Shown: positions 44,438 through 53,885 of the stretch, in pieces
Layout: each line of letters begins with the position of its first letter
How positions within the stretch are numbered: the stretch's first letter is position 1
Assembly (NCBI GenBank): GCA_035539175.1
Contig: DATLIY010000010.1
Coordinates: forward strand, 62,001-126,000
Direction: 5' to 3'
From: Acidisarcina sp.
GTDB lineage: Bacteria; Acidobacteriota; Terriglobia; Terriglobales; Acidobacteriaceae
Length of the DNA stretch: 64,000 bases
Notes under the pieces: model-generated
The model's input: only the letters and a program-made list of their open reading frames with translations
Database searches by the model: none
Told to the model about the DNA's origin: nothing
Translations under genes and position numbers: made by a program

Positions 44438-46057
44438 TCATGCATCCTCCGGGGAACAATCGCCGTAGCAGACTTCAAGGATCGTGCAGTCGTCCGAAGC
44501 CGGGGCTCCGGCCATGAAGGACTGCACCTGATGAAACAGCTCCCCAATATTGGACCCGGCCATCACCGAGGATTGAAACCGCTCGTCTCCGTAAAACTCC
44601 CCTCCAGGATCCTCCGCTTCTGTCACGCCATCTGTAACCAGCAGAACGCGATCCCCCGGGCTCATGCGAACAATCTCCGAACTATAGACCGCCGCGGGCA
44701 TCAAACCGACTGGCAGATTGCCATGGGGCAAGGACAGGACCTCGCCGGAACGGTGCAGGAACGGCTTCACGTGGCCGCAATTGAGGTATTCCAGAGAGCC
44801 GTGAGGCGTCAGCTTCAGCAGGACGAGAGTCGCATATTTTTGAATGTTTTTATCGCAAATGTAGCGGTTGGCAAACATGGCGATGTTCGATAGAGGCTGC
44901 CCCGCAAGGATCTGCGCATGCACCAGCCCTTGCAGAGTGGAGGCCAGCAGAGCAGCAGAGACTCCCTTGCCCGATATATCCGCGACGATAACGTAGAGAC
45001 CGCCATCCACCGCGAGAATATCGTAAAAATCCCCGCCAATCTCTTTGCAGGGTATGCTGTCGGCGTGGACGCGGGCATAGGGGAGCTCCGGCATGCGCAC
45101 AACCATCAGCCCACGCTGGATCTCAGCTGCAATATTCAGCTCCTCGCGGTACCGCCGGGCCGCCTCTTCCGCACTTGCCAAGGAAGCATTCTCCACCAGC
45201 ACCGCCGCCTCGGTAGCAATGTTCTTCAGCAAATCGCTGTCGATGCGCGTGAGGCTGCCCCGCTGCTGTCGGCTGTCTAGGTAGAGCATGCCCAGAATTT
45301 CACGCTCTGGAGCCTCCTGGTTCGTCGACCTCCTGCGAAGCGGAATGCAGATCACGGTTCGGAGGCTCTGGGCGACGATGCTTTGGGATGGCAACCCAGC
45401 CCCCTCCGAGAGCGTATCGGTCACGATGTATTCGGAGGCGCTTTCGATCGCCCGCTGAATCGCAGAATGCGAGATGGTCGAATCTTCTTCCAGGGGTTCC
45501 GCGTTCATGTTCCTTCCGACGGACAGGCGCAGATGCCCGGCGGAGTCTTTCAGAAATACATAGCCACGCTCCACCTGGGTAAGCTGGAGCGTGGTCTCGA
45601 TCAACGAGACCAGGATCTCGTGAATTGCACCCACGCCGTTCAGCTTGCGTGCTGCCTCGAGGAACCAGCTCAGCTTCTCCAGTTGCGACTCCGGCCGCGA
45701 TTCCTGCCCCATCTGCTGCAGCAGGTTCCGCAAAGTAGAGCGGGAGCCTTGTCCCGGCCCGAAGCGTAAAACCGGGCCCTCCAGCGAGCCGATATGAATC
45801 ACGTCGTCGGGAGTGAGGGTCTGGCGCTCCACGCGTCTTCCATTGACATAAGTACCGCTGCGGCTCCCGCAATCCACCAGATCGAAGTGGCCATTCTCAT
45901 AGACAATCTCCGCATGAGTGCGCGAGATGTAGGGGTAGGAAAGTACGATATCCCGATCCGGAAGACGGCCAATGGTAAATGGCGAGTGATGGATGATGGC
46001 TTCTGTCTTAGAGGAGCCTTCCACCAACAACAGCAGCGTACTGGGTACTTCGCTCAT
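44438..46057 (-). CDS. FHA-GAF-PP2C (SpoIIE-type) protein phosphatase
   Basis: Protein of 539 residues from MSEVPSTLL. The N-terminal FHA domain (GRLPDRDIVLSYPYISRTHAEI) binds phosphothreonine, the middle GAF domain (RAIESASEYIVTDTLSEGAGL to VICIPLRRRS) can bind a ligand, and the C-terminal SpoIIE phosphatase has CKEIGGDFYDILAV, VIVADISGKGVSAALLAST and DRVLLVTDGVTEAED. Such proteins regulate anti-sigma/anti-anti-sigma or Ser/Thr kinase circuits. No sigma-factor partner is in the window. It is convergent with the preceding CRTAC1 gene. Confidence 0.94.
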   Translation of the reverse strand: MSEVPSTLLLLVEGSSKTEAIIHHSPFTIGRLPDRDIVLSYPYISRTHAEIVYENGHFDLVDCGSRSGTYVNGRRVERQTLTPDDVIHIGSLEGPVLRFGPGQGSRSTLRNLLQQMGQESRPESQLEKLSWFLEAARKLNGVGAIHEILVSLIETTLQLTQVERGYVFLKDSAGHLRLSVGRNMNAEPLEEDSTISHSAIQRAIESASEYIVTDTLSEGAGLPSQSIVAQSLRTVICIPLRRRSTNQEAPEREILGMLYLDSRQQRGSLTRIDSDLLKNIATEAAVLVENASLASAEEAARRYREELNIAAEIQRGLMVVRMPELPYARVHADSIPCKEIGGDFYDILAVDGGLYVIVADISGKGVSAALLASTLQGLVHAQILAGQPLSNIAMFANRYICDKNIQKYATLVLLKLTPHGSLEYLNCGHVKPFLHRSGEVLSLPHGNLPVGLMPAAVYSSEIVRMSPGDRVLLVTDGVTEAEDPGGEFYGDERFQSSVMAGSNIGELFHQVQSFMAGAPASDDCTILEVCYGDCSPEDA

Positions 46058-46175
46058 GATACGCACGATCTTAATCGCTGAGGCGATCGCGTGAACTGCG
46101 AGAATGAAAATATGCTGTTGCCCGGCTGGAAACCTGAAGGCCACGCAGGCTTCCGGGTTGATTCGTAACTCAAAT

Positions 46176-48533
46176 CTAGAGAATTACCTCGATCGCCTTC
46201 CCCGCGTAGCTTACAACCTTATCTGCTGAGGGGGAAGCGGCAATCCCTGCACCGTGATTTGGGCCAACCAAAACGACGTGAAAGGTGCGAGACGCTAGCA
46301 TCCCGGGAAAGCTGCCATGGCGCTCCCCAATACGCAGCGTATGCGAGAAGTCGCTCCACTGCAGGGGAATCGTTGCGCCTAATCCTTTCTCATAATTGTA
46401 GTTATCGTTCTCATCTTCATAGAGCGTAAAGCTTCCGTTCGCACCAGCGTAAATCCTCAGCTCAATAGGATCCGCCGGCTTTTGCGTGGAGTACTCCATC
46501 TCTGGTCCGAGAGGAAGAATCGACCCTGCGCGAACGTAAAGCGGAAGACGGTCCAGCGGCGCACTGGCCTGCAAAGTCCTCCCGCCCTCTACTCGTTCCC
46601 CTGTCCAGAAATCAAACCACGTGGCCTGTGGCAGATAAACGCTGCGCGAAGTAGCCCCCTCTTCGGTTACCGGATTGACGAGGATCGCCGGACCATACAG
46701 AAACTGGTCCCCTATGTTCTGCGCCTTCACGTCCGTGCGAAAGTCCATAACCAGGGGGCGCATCGGGGTATAGTTCTGGCTGGCCGTCATCCACGCCAGA
46801 GAGTAAATATACGGCATCATCCGATACCGCAGCGTGTCGTAACTGACGAGAATCTTCTGTGCATCAGGTCCATAGGACCATAGCTCGTTCTCATCCGGGT
46901 TGCGGGTTCCATGAACGCGAAAGATAGGGGAAAAGGTTCCGAACTGAAACCAGCGAAGAAACAGCTCTCGGAAGTGTGGGTCCTTCAGATCGCCTCCGGA
47001 GATAAACCCACCAATATCGGTCGTCCAGTAAGGCATCCCGGAAACTGCGTAGTTCAGGCCGGCAGAGATTTGGCGGCGATAGGTTACGAAGTCTGAAAGC
47101 ACATCTCCCGACCACGCAGTTATGCCGTTGCGCTGCGCACCCGCAAAGGCGGATCGCGAAAGTATAAAGACGCGCTTTTGATCGGTCGCTGCGCGCTGTC
47201 CGTCATGAACGCCCTGGGTATGGAGCAGCGGAAAGAGGTTCGCATAACGGGCTCCATTACCCAGAAAAGTCTGATTCGTCTCCAGAAGATTCGCCTCGCG
47301 ATTTTCTGTTTCCGGCTCATCGGTATCCAGCCACCAGGCATCGATGCCCCGCGACAGTAGATTCTTATTCATCAGGCTCCAGAAGTAAGCCCGTGCCTCT
47401 GGATTGGTCGCATCGTACAACGCCATGCCTGCAGGATGGAAGCCGCCAACCTGCGTCCGTGCGAGAAACCAATTGTGTTCATCCATGTACTTATACTGCG
47501 CAGTCTCTGGATCTCCTTTCTCAAAAAATGGCCACACGGAAATCATCAGGTGAAAATTTTGCCGATGCAGTTCCTGAACCATCGCGCTCGGATCGGGATA
47601 GTTCCTGTTGAACGCAGGCTCGCCCATGGTGGTCCACCAGAACCAGTCCTGCACTATGTTGTCGACGGGAATATGTAAGTCGCGATACTTCGAGGCAACG
47701 GAAAGGATCTGCTCCTGCGACGTGTACTTATTCTTGCACTGCCAGAAGCCATAGGCCCACCGGCCAAACATAGGGACGCTTCCTGTCAGTTCGCGATAGT
47801 CTGCAACGATACTGTCAAACTCCGGGCCATAGAAGAAATAGTAGTCAATCTGATCCGCAACTTCAGAGCTTAGATAGAGCTTGTGCACGAAGCGATTGTT
47901 CATCCGGCTGCGCGATGGATTGTTCCAGAAGATTCCATATCCATTGGTTGAAACCAGCAGCGGAATCGCAATGTTCGTGTTCTCTTGCGATAGATCGACC
48001 TCCTCGCCGCGATAGTTCCAGACCCCTGCCTGGTGCTGCCCCAGCCCATAGAACGCCTCATGTGATCCATAAATATCGAAGAACGTCTCAGCATGCAGCG
48101 TGTTCTCGCCATTCACCGTAACCGGAGTCAGAGAGCGGTAGGCATCGTTGGTCAGCTTCTTACCGCTTGCATCCTGATAGGTGATCGTGCCGTCTGCGCG
48201 CACGATTACGGCCTTGAGTTTCTTCGTCGCAAGCGTAATCTGCTTGTCGTCTGAGCTGACCTCAAACTCGCCAGGCTTCCAATCCTTCTTGATGACGACC
48301 AAATCCGGGTGTTGTGCTGCTCCGACTCGTGGAGCGTACGTCAGGTGGAGAATGCCGTCGGAGCAAACCTGAAGACGCAACGCGCCCGCCGCCTGCGTAA
48401 TCAGAACGCCGTCCGACTGCTTCGCAAAATCCAGGACTGGGTTGGCGGGTGTCCACTGCGCCCAGGCGGGAGCCAGGAGGGTGAGCAGAATGGTTACGGC
48501 AAGGATCTTCAGGCTCAGAGTGGGGCGTGGCAT
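46176..48533 (-). CDS. Exported GH31 alpha-glycosidase
   Basis: Protein of 785 residues with a signal peptide ending near PAWAQ. An N-terminal beta-sandwich precedes a (beta/alpha)8 barrel with the nucleophile Asp in DAWWLDTDEPE (D403) and the acid/base Asp in AWSGDVLSDF (D477); FGRWAYGFWQCKNKY and VDNIVQDWFWW are further GH31 signatures. The family acts on alpha-glucosides or alpha-xylosides; relatives with this sequence include periplasmic alpha-xylosidases acting on xyloglucan oligosaccharides. The next minus-strand genes upstream are a Gfo/Idh/MocA protein and a CRTAC1 gene. Confidence 0.92.
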   Translation of the reverse strand: MPRPTLSLKILAVTILLTLLAPAWAQWTPANPVLDFAKQSDGVLITQAAGALRLQVCSDGILHLTYAPRVGAAQHPDLVVIKKDWKPGEFEVSSDDKQITLATKKLKAVIVRADGTITYQDASGKKLTNDAYRSLTPVTVNGENTLHAETFFDIYGSHEAFYGLGQHQAGVWNYRGEEVDLSQENTNIAIPLLVSTNGYGIFWNNPSRSRMNNRFVHKLYLSSEVADQIDYYFFYGPEFDSIVADYRELTGSVPMFGRWAYGFWQCKNKYTSQEQILSVASKYRDLHIPVDNIVQDWFWWTTMGEPAFNRNYPDPSAMVQELHRQNFHLMISVWPFFEKGDPETAQYKYMDEHNWFLARTQVGGFHPAGMALYDATNPEARAYFWSLMNKNLLSRGIDAWWLDTDEPETENREANLLETNQTFLGNGARYANLFPLLHTQGVHDGQRAATDQKRVFILSRSAFAGAQRNGITAWSGDVLSDFVTYRRQISAGLNYAVSGMPYWTTDIGGFISGGDLKDPHFRELFLRWFQFGTFSPIFRVHGTRNPDENELWSYGPDAQKILVSYDTLRYRMMPYIYSLAWMTASQNYTPMRPLVMDFRTDVKAQNIGDQFLYGPAILVNPVTEEGATSRSVYLPQATWFDFWTGERVEGGRTLQASAPLDRLPLYVRAGSILPLGPEMEYSTQKPADPIELRIYAGANGSFTLYEDENDNYNYEKGLGATIPLQWSDFSHTLRIGERHGSFPGMLASRTFHVVLVGPNHGAGIAASPSADKVVSYAGKAIEVIL

Positions 48534-48717
48534 AGTCGAGACTCCACGATTGACTTACTGGATTGGAGAAGCATTCGGGGATAGATCGTCTAATAAAACG
48601 ATTTATCCGGTGAGTTATTGTGAATCTCTACCCGATGCCTGTCAAGGCCAATGGATGCCGCCTCGCCAACCCTCTAGACCCGGCAATAGACAGCCTGGCT
48701 ATCGCTTCCCTTTGGTA

Positions 48718-49875
48718 TCACTCAGGAAGCGGCGTCAACTGGATTGTCTTCCCTGTACGCGCCGACTCGCGGGCAGCATCCAGAATCTGCATCACCACAA
48801 GATTCGTATCCAGCCCGGTCAAACTGCCGTTTGGATTTACCTGTCCACGAAGAACGGCGACCAGATAATCGAGCGAGTTATCCTGCGGCGAGGCAAGCGG
48901 AGGCGCCGCCGATTGCGATTCCTGAGCTTCCCCGGCAAAACGCAGTCTCATGCGGTCCGGACCAACTGTCATCGCATACCCCGTCGCTCCGTATACTTCC
49001 ATATCCTTGCGGTCGAACGGCCAATTCCACGAGGCCTGGATGACGGCCTGCGCCTTCGGATACTTCAGAATCACGGTTGCCTCATCATCGACGTGCGGAT
49101 AAACCTCCGGCTTATCCGTTTGCGTGATGGCAGTTACGCTGAGGGGCGCATGACCCCCCATCAGCCAGGTCATCAAATCCGCGCCATAGCAGCCGAAATC
49201 GAAGAGTGCACCCGCGCCATTTTGTTGAGGATCCGTCAGCCACTTGAGAAACTCCGGGCTTACGCCTATCTCTTTCGGTCCCTTGTGCCCGTCATGGATC
49301 ACCACCCGGCGCACATCTCCCAGTCTGCCGTGATGGAGTTGCTCGAAGGCCTCACGGTTGCTCGCATACCATGTCGTCTCATAATTCACGAGGACCTGGA
49401 TGTGGTGCTCCCTCGCGGTGCGCCGGATCGCGATTGCATCGGCGAGGTTCGTAGCCAGCGGCTTCTCAACCATAACGTTGACGCCATTACGCGCCGCCGC
49501 TTCGATCACTTTTCTGTGATCCGCGATCGAGGTGTAGACAAGAATCGCATCTGGATGCTGCTGCGTGATCATGGCGTCAATGCTGGAGAATATGAGCCGC
49601 GGATCCAGGTGGAAATTGCGCTCATACTTCGCTATCAGCGCAGAGTTTGTCTCGACGATGCCAACCAGTTCCACATCATGATGGCGAGGTAGCTGAGGAA
49701 GGAATCCGGCAATATGATCATGGACCAAGCCTACGACGGCAACCTTGACAGGGCGTCCCGTAACGGGCGCCGTTTGGCAGGATGCGCGCTGAAAGCTGAA
49801 AAGCACGATGCCCATCAGCAAGCCCAGGACCAATTGCCTGCAGGAAGGAAGCTGCGAACGAAGAGAACTCTGCAT
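48718..49875 (-). CDS. Exported Gfo/Idh/MocA family oxidoreductase
   Basis: Protein of 385 residues. MQSSLRSQLPSCRQLVLGLL and SFQRASCQ form a signal peptide, unusual for this normally cytoplasmic family. The Rossmann domain begins VKVAVVGLVHDHIAGFL; its GxGxxG is replaced by GLVHDH, but VMVEKPLATNLADA with the conserved Lys-Pro is present. The C-terminal dehydrogenase domain (about 165-370) includes FDFGCYGADLMTWLMGG. It might need NAD(P) loaded before export (Tat-like), or it may have lost the redox role. It lies 184 nt from the GH31 gene on the same strand. Confidence 0.82.
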   Translation of the reverse strand: MQSSLRSQLPSCRQLVLGLLMGIVLFSFQRASCQTAPVTGRPVKVAVVGLVHDHIAGFLPQLPRHHDVELVGIVETNSALIAKYERNFHLDPRLIFSSIDAMITQQHPDAILVYTSIADHRKVIEAAARNGVNVMVEKPLATNLADAIAIRRTAREHHIQVLVNYETTWYASNREAFEQLHHGRLGDVRRVVIHDGHKGPKEIGVSPEFLKWLTDPQQNGAGALFDFGCYGADLMTWLMGGHAPLSVTAITQTDKPEVYPHVDDEATVILKYPKAQAVIQASWNWPFDRKDMEVYGATGYAMTVGPDRMRLRFAGEAQESQSAAPPLASPQDNSLDYLVAVLRGQVNPNGSLTGLDTNLVVMQILDAARESARTGKTIQLTPLPE

Positions 49876-49941
49876 GATACCCATCCTCACTTACACAGCA
49901 AAAATCAGATTCGACACTGTCACAGTTACTGAATTATAGGA

Positions 49942-51867
49942 TTACCTGGTCGCGGTCTTTGTCTTATTGCTTGCGGAAGCGCATTTGGCACACGTCTCGC
50001 CGATAATGCCCTTTCCCTCTTCAATGGTAAAGATCCGGTCCACCGAAGGTAGCTTCAGCTTCTCGACAACATGGCTTGGCCAGCGGATTTCGACCTCGTC
50101 TACGGCGGTCGCCTCGCCAATGCCGAAATGGGGCCGCTGATCGTTGGAAGAAATATAGCTGCCGCCACTCATAACATCTTCCCTTTGGCGCATTCCATTT
50201 GCCTTCAGGTAAACAGTCGTGCCAACGGCATCGCGAGGACTCTTAGGCCCGCCAATCAGTTTAAGCTCGACCCAGTGATTCGGATCGTCCTTCACATTCC
50301 TCAGCAGCACCGGAGTGCCATCCATCACGCTGATCACTGCATCGATCTTGCCATCGTTAAAGAGATCTCCGAATGCCGCGCCTCTGCCCGGCACAACGAC
50401 GGCAAGCCCACTCCCCTTAACTGGCGGCACGTACTCAAATTTCTGCCCCTTGATATTCCGGAAGAATAACGGACGCTCCGCGAAGGTTGTGCCCCAATCC
50501 TGCTTATCCACGCTGGGATAAACGTGACCATTGACGAGAAACATATCCTTCCAGCCATCGTTATCAAAATCAAAGAGTCCGGCTCCCCAGCCCACGAAGG
50601 GGATGGTAATGTCAGCAATCCCCACCTTGTAGCTCACATCGCTGAAGTTTGCGTCGCCCTCATTGCGGTAGACCACCTTCCAGTCATCGGAGAAGTCAGT
50701 GTCTACCATTCCCACCCATCCGGTGTTCTGCCAATCGCCCACCCCAATGCCCATGGTTGCCGTCTCCCGGCCATCCTGGTTCAGGGCATATCCAGACTCA
50801 TAGCTCACATCTTCAAAGGTGCCGTCGCCCTTGTTGAGATACAGATAGTTCGGAGTGGAATCATTAGCTACTAATAAGTCCACTTTCCCGTCATTGTTGA
50901 GATCCACAAAGATAGACGTAAAGCCATAGTAAGCATGTGGGTCGCTGACGCCTGCCTTCACGCTGACATCGGTAAAAGTGCCATCGCCGTTGTTGTGGAA
51001 GAGGTGATCGCGTTCTCCTTTAAGCCCGCGCGGACCGCACATCACATCAATGCCGCGAAACTGGCACGCGGGAAAAGCAACTGCTGACGATCCCGGTACA
51101 GGCGCATTGTTCATGTCGTAGTGCACATAACCGGCGACAAAGAGATCCAGCCGGCCATCGCCGTCATAATCGCCGAAGGTAGCCCCGGACGACCAGCCTC
51201 CCAGCGTAACGCCCGCTTTTTCCGCAACGTCGGTGAAGGTCCCGTTGTGGTTGTTGTGGTACAGCCTGTTCTTGCCGTAGTTTGCGACGAAGATATCCGG
51301 CCAGCCGTCGTTGTCGTAGTCCGCAATCGCTACGCCAAACCCCCAGCGTTCATTGGTCACGCCAGCCTTTTCGGCAACGTTGGTAAAGGTGCCATCGTGA
51401 TTATTGTGAAAGAGTGCGGCCTTCGGCGCCGGTTCCTTGCCTTCATAGGCTGGGAAGGTAGACCCATTTACCAGATAGATATCCAGCCAGCCATCGTTGT
51501 CATAATCGATCAGCCCCACGCCGGAGCCATCGGTCTCGATGATCAGCTTCTTTTCCGGAGTCCCCATGGTGTACTTCCACGTTGACAGGCCAGAAGACCT
51601 GGAGATGTCGTGAAAATAAACGGGACCGGAATCGACAAAGCCGCCAGCGGTAATTGGCCTCCGCTCCGCGTCATATACCGCAGAGTGCGCTCCCGCAGAG
51701 GCATTGCTTCCCATGCCGGAAGTGTCTGGCTTGGGCATCTGCGCCTGGCCGAAGGCCACCCCGCTGGATAGAAAAACCGCTGCTGCAAGGACAAGAAACC
51801 CGATACGCCGGAATGGAGCCACGGACACCTCTGCGAGGCCCGTCTTCACTGGTTGCAGGCATGTCAA
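49942..51867 (-). CDS. Exported CRTAC1-type FG-GAP/ASPIC-UnbV protein (paralog 2)
   Basis: Protein of 641 residues with a signal peptide (FLVLAAAVFLSSGVAFGQ). The blades GLIDYDNDGWLDIYLVNGS, IADYDNDGWPDIFVAN and FGDYDGDGRLDLFVAG are nearly identical in wording to paralog 1, followed by ASPIC/UnbV (LIGGPKSPRDAVGTTVYLKANG, VEIRWPSHVVEKLKLP). The C-terminal CAKCASASNKTKTATR is a short Cys-containing tail, which paralog 1 echoes with CGGKACPSEP. The function is unknown. The overall likeness to paralog 1 is high and suggests duplication in the lineage. Confidence 0.9.
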   Translation of the reverse strand: MTCLQPVKTGLAEVSVAPFRRIGFLVLAAAVFLSSGVAFGQAQMPKPDTSGMGSNASAGAHSAVYDAERRPITAGGFVDSGPVYFHDISRSSGLSTWKYTMGTPEKKLIIETDGSGVGLIDYDNDGWLDIYLVNGSTFPAYEGKEPAPKAALFHNNHDGTFTNVAEKAGVTNERWGFGVAIADYDNDGWPDIFVANYGKNRLYHNNHNGTFTDVAEKAGVTLGGWSSGATFGDYDGDGRLDLFVAGYVHYDMNNAPVPGSSAVAFPACQFRGIDVMCGPRGLKGERDHLFHNNGDGTFTDVSVKAGVSDPHAYYGFTSIFVDLNNDGKVDLLVANDSTPNYLYLNKGDGTFEDVSYESGYALNQDGRETATMGIGVGDWQNTGWVGMVDTDFSDDWKVVYRNEGDANFSDVSYKVGIADITIPFVGWGAGLFDFDNDGWKDMFLVNGHVYPSVDKQDWGTTFAERPLFFRNIKGQKFEYVPPVKGSGLAVVVPGRGAAFGDLFNDGKIDAVISVMDGTPVLLRNVKDDPNHWVELKLIGGPKSPRDAVGTTVYLKANGMRQREDVMSGGSYISSNDQRPHFGIGEATAVDEVEIRWPSHVVEKLKLPSVDRIFTIEEGKGIIGETCAKCASASNKTKTATR

Positions 51868-52418
51868 CGCGACAGAAACCCCTCATGTGGAAAAATCTGG
51901 AACTCCGCTATTGTACGTGTCCTGCCCAAGGGCTGGCTGCCAATTCCCGCGTACCTTGGCTAGCAGGGCTAAACCACGCAGATAAAAGCCTTTGCCACAT
52001 CTTCCTGAAAGAGTCGAAGCATCCCGGCATTGCGACCCAACCAGCCCGCAATGAAGCCGAAACCCATGGAAAGAAAGAAGTATGGTATTCTGTTTTTGCG
52101 CTCAGTGATTTGGTTGTGAGCCGTTCTTGCTGTGGAAAGCCAAGACCGTCTGCGTTAACACCCCTCCCAAGCCCATTCAGCGTTCCCGCTCGCAATTGTG
52201 CGCAGCGTTGTCGTAGAGCAGTAACGCTTTACGCGGAGACGTCGTACGGCAGATCCGTTACTCGACAGTGAACTTCGAGTCGACCGTTGGAATCAACTAC
52301 GGATACCCATGCGATTCTTTCAGACTTCTCACAGTGGACGAAGCCACTCCTGAGATCGCATTCTTCCCGTCCCTGCCCTTTCCCAATATTGGCAGCGCGT
52401 AACGGGACCAAGGAAAAA
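51868..52418. other. Long leader/intergenic region upstream of RNA helicase
   Basis: About 550 bases lie between the paralog 2 start and the helicase start. The frames that cross it are divergent shadows. AGCGTT/AACGCT (about 52204-52228) and short local stems near 52190-52205 suggest a structured 5' leader. Helicases of this class are often cold-induced through long leaders, but no conserved riboregulator was recognised here. It also holds the CRTAC1 promoter. Confidence 0.45.
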
Positions 52419-53543
52419 GTGACCGCTTTTACAGATTTTCAGATTTCCGCCTCGCTGCAGAAAAAACTCGCGATGGCCAACTTTGTAACCCCAACACCAG
52501 TTCAGTCCGCAGCAATCCCCCCTGCGCTTGAGGGCAAGGATGTGCTGGCCACCGCCCAGACGGGCACGGGAAAGACTCTCGGCTTTCTGATTCCGATTAT
52601 CGAGCGGCTGCAGGCATCGCAGACAAAGGGCGCCACCGCGCTCGTGCTGCTGCCCACGCGGGAACTCGCGATGCAGGTGGAGCGGGCCTATCTTCAGCTT
52701 GTGCAAGGCTCTAACCTTACGGCCGCCCTGGTGGTAGGCGGACTTTCGGAGGGCAGCCAGTTGCAGGCTATCCGCCGCGGAGCAAGGATGATCGTTGCCA
52801 CACCTGGCCGCCTGGAAGACTTCCTCAAGCGCCGGCTGGTAGCGCTGGACAAGATTGAAGTCCTGGTTCTGGACGAAGTGGACCGCATGCTCGACATGGG
52901 CTTCCGCCCTGCGATTCGACGCATTGTTTCCGCCATTCCGGCCAAGCGCCAGACGCTTTGCTTCTCCGCCACCATGGAGTCTCCCATCACGGAAGTGGTA
53001 GGAGAGTATCTTACGAATCCCGTCCGGATTGAGATTGGATCGGTCATGAAGCCCTCAGAGAACGTAAAACTGCGTACTTTTGAAGTGGCCAACGACCGCA
53101 AAATGTCGCTCCTGGAGCACCTGCTTCGTTCGGAGAAAGGAAGCTTCCTCGTCTTCGTCCGCACCAAACACGCGGCGGAACGCGTGGCTAAGAAACTGTG
53201 CCACGCGGGATGGGGCGCAACCAGCATCCACGGCGATCGTTCGCAGTCACAGCGCATCGCTGCGTTAAAGAGCTTCTCCATCGGCAAGCATCGCGTGCTG
53301 GTAGCAACGGACGTTGCCGCCCGCGGGATTGATGTTGCACACATCGCGCACGTCGTGAACTACGACATGCCCAAGATGGCGGAAGACTTCGTTCACCGCG
53401 TCGGACGGACCGGACGCGCATCCTCTCAGGGTGTCGCTTCCACCTTTGCCGCTCCGGAAGAGCGCAACGACCTGCGGAAACTGGAACGGACTCTGCACAT
53501 ATCGATGGAACGCTTTCGCGTGAAGGATGCACTGATCGCGTAA
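52419..53543 (+). CDS. DEAD-box ATP-dependent RNA helicase (DEVD variant)
   Basis: Protein of 374 residues from a GTG start; AAGGA lies 4 nt upstream and the longer in-frame TTG at 52287 adds codons unlike the family. Motifs: Q motif PTPVQSAAIPPALEG, I ATAQTGTGKT, Ia PTRELA, Ib TPGRLEDF, II VLDEVDRML (Asp-Glu-Val-Asp instead of Asp-Glu-Ala-Asp), III SAT, IV VFVRTK, V ATDVAARGID and VI HRVGRTGR. It unwinds RNA in ribosome assembly or mRNA decay. There is no C-terminal extension, so it resembles short RhlE-like helicases. Confidence 0.93.
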   Translation: MTAFTDFQISASLQKKLAMANFVTPTPVQSAAIPPALEGKDVLATAQTGTGKTLGFLIPIIERLQASQTKGATALVLLPTRELAMQVERAYLQLVQGSNLTAALVVGGLSEGSQLQAIRRGARMIVATPGRLEDFLKRRLVALDKIEVLVLDEVDRMLDMGFRPAIRRIVSAIPAKRQTLCFSATMESPITEVVGEYLTNPVRIEIGSVMKPSENVKLRTFEVANDRKMSLLEHLLRSEKGSFLVFVRTKHAAERVAKKLCHAGWGATSIHGDRSQSQRIAALKSFSIGKHRVLVATDVAARGIDVAHIAHVVNYDMPKMAEDFVHRVGRTGRASSQGVASTFAAPEERNDLRKLERTLHISMERFRVKDALIA

Positions 53544-53574
53544 CCGCGCGACCCGTGTATCTCTCCTGAGATTC

Positions 53575-53613
53575 AAAAGGCTCCCATATGCCAACCAGCA
53601 GCGGGAGCCTTTT
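53575..53613 (+). terminator. Terminator of the RNA helicase gene
   Basis: AAAAGGCTCCC (53575-53585) pairs with GGGAGCCTTTT (53603-53613), an 11-bp stem ending in T-rich sequence (TTTTCTG), 31 nt after the helicase stop codon. Confidence 0.88.
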
Positions 53614-53885
53614 CTGTTGTACCGGTCCAGTCTCACCCTTCGCACTGCTCTCCAGCGAAAAGCGGGCACATTCAGACCGATCCTTTTCGCTTAAGTGACG
53701 TATTTAGAACAACTAGCAAGCGCAGGAAGCATTGCTGCAAAGGCTTCAAACACAGGATTGGCAAGCGTTTCGCGCCAGCCCTATACCACCGGGAGCCGGC
53801 CAAAAACATCCAAATATTATTGCGTGCTTGCTAGCTGGCACGCACATGGATGTTCGCTGAATCTCCAGCGGTAAAAGGAGCAATC
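53614..53885. other. Intergenic region upstream of the duplicated secreted protein
   Basis: This 272-base A/T-rich stretch carries the promoter of the next gene. TGCGTGC (53821-53827) and GCACGCA (53838-53844) form an inverted repeat with a 10-nt spacer that includes GCTAGC, a possible operator. No coding sequence was recognised. Confidence 0.5.
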
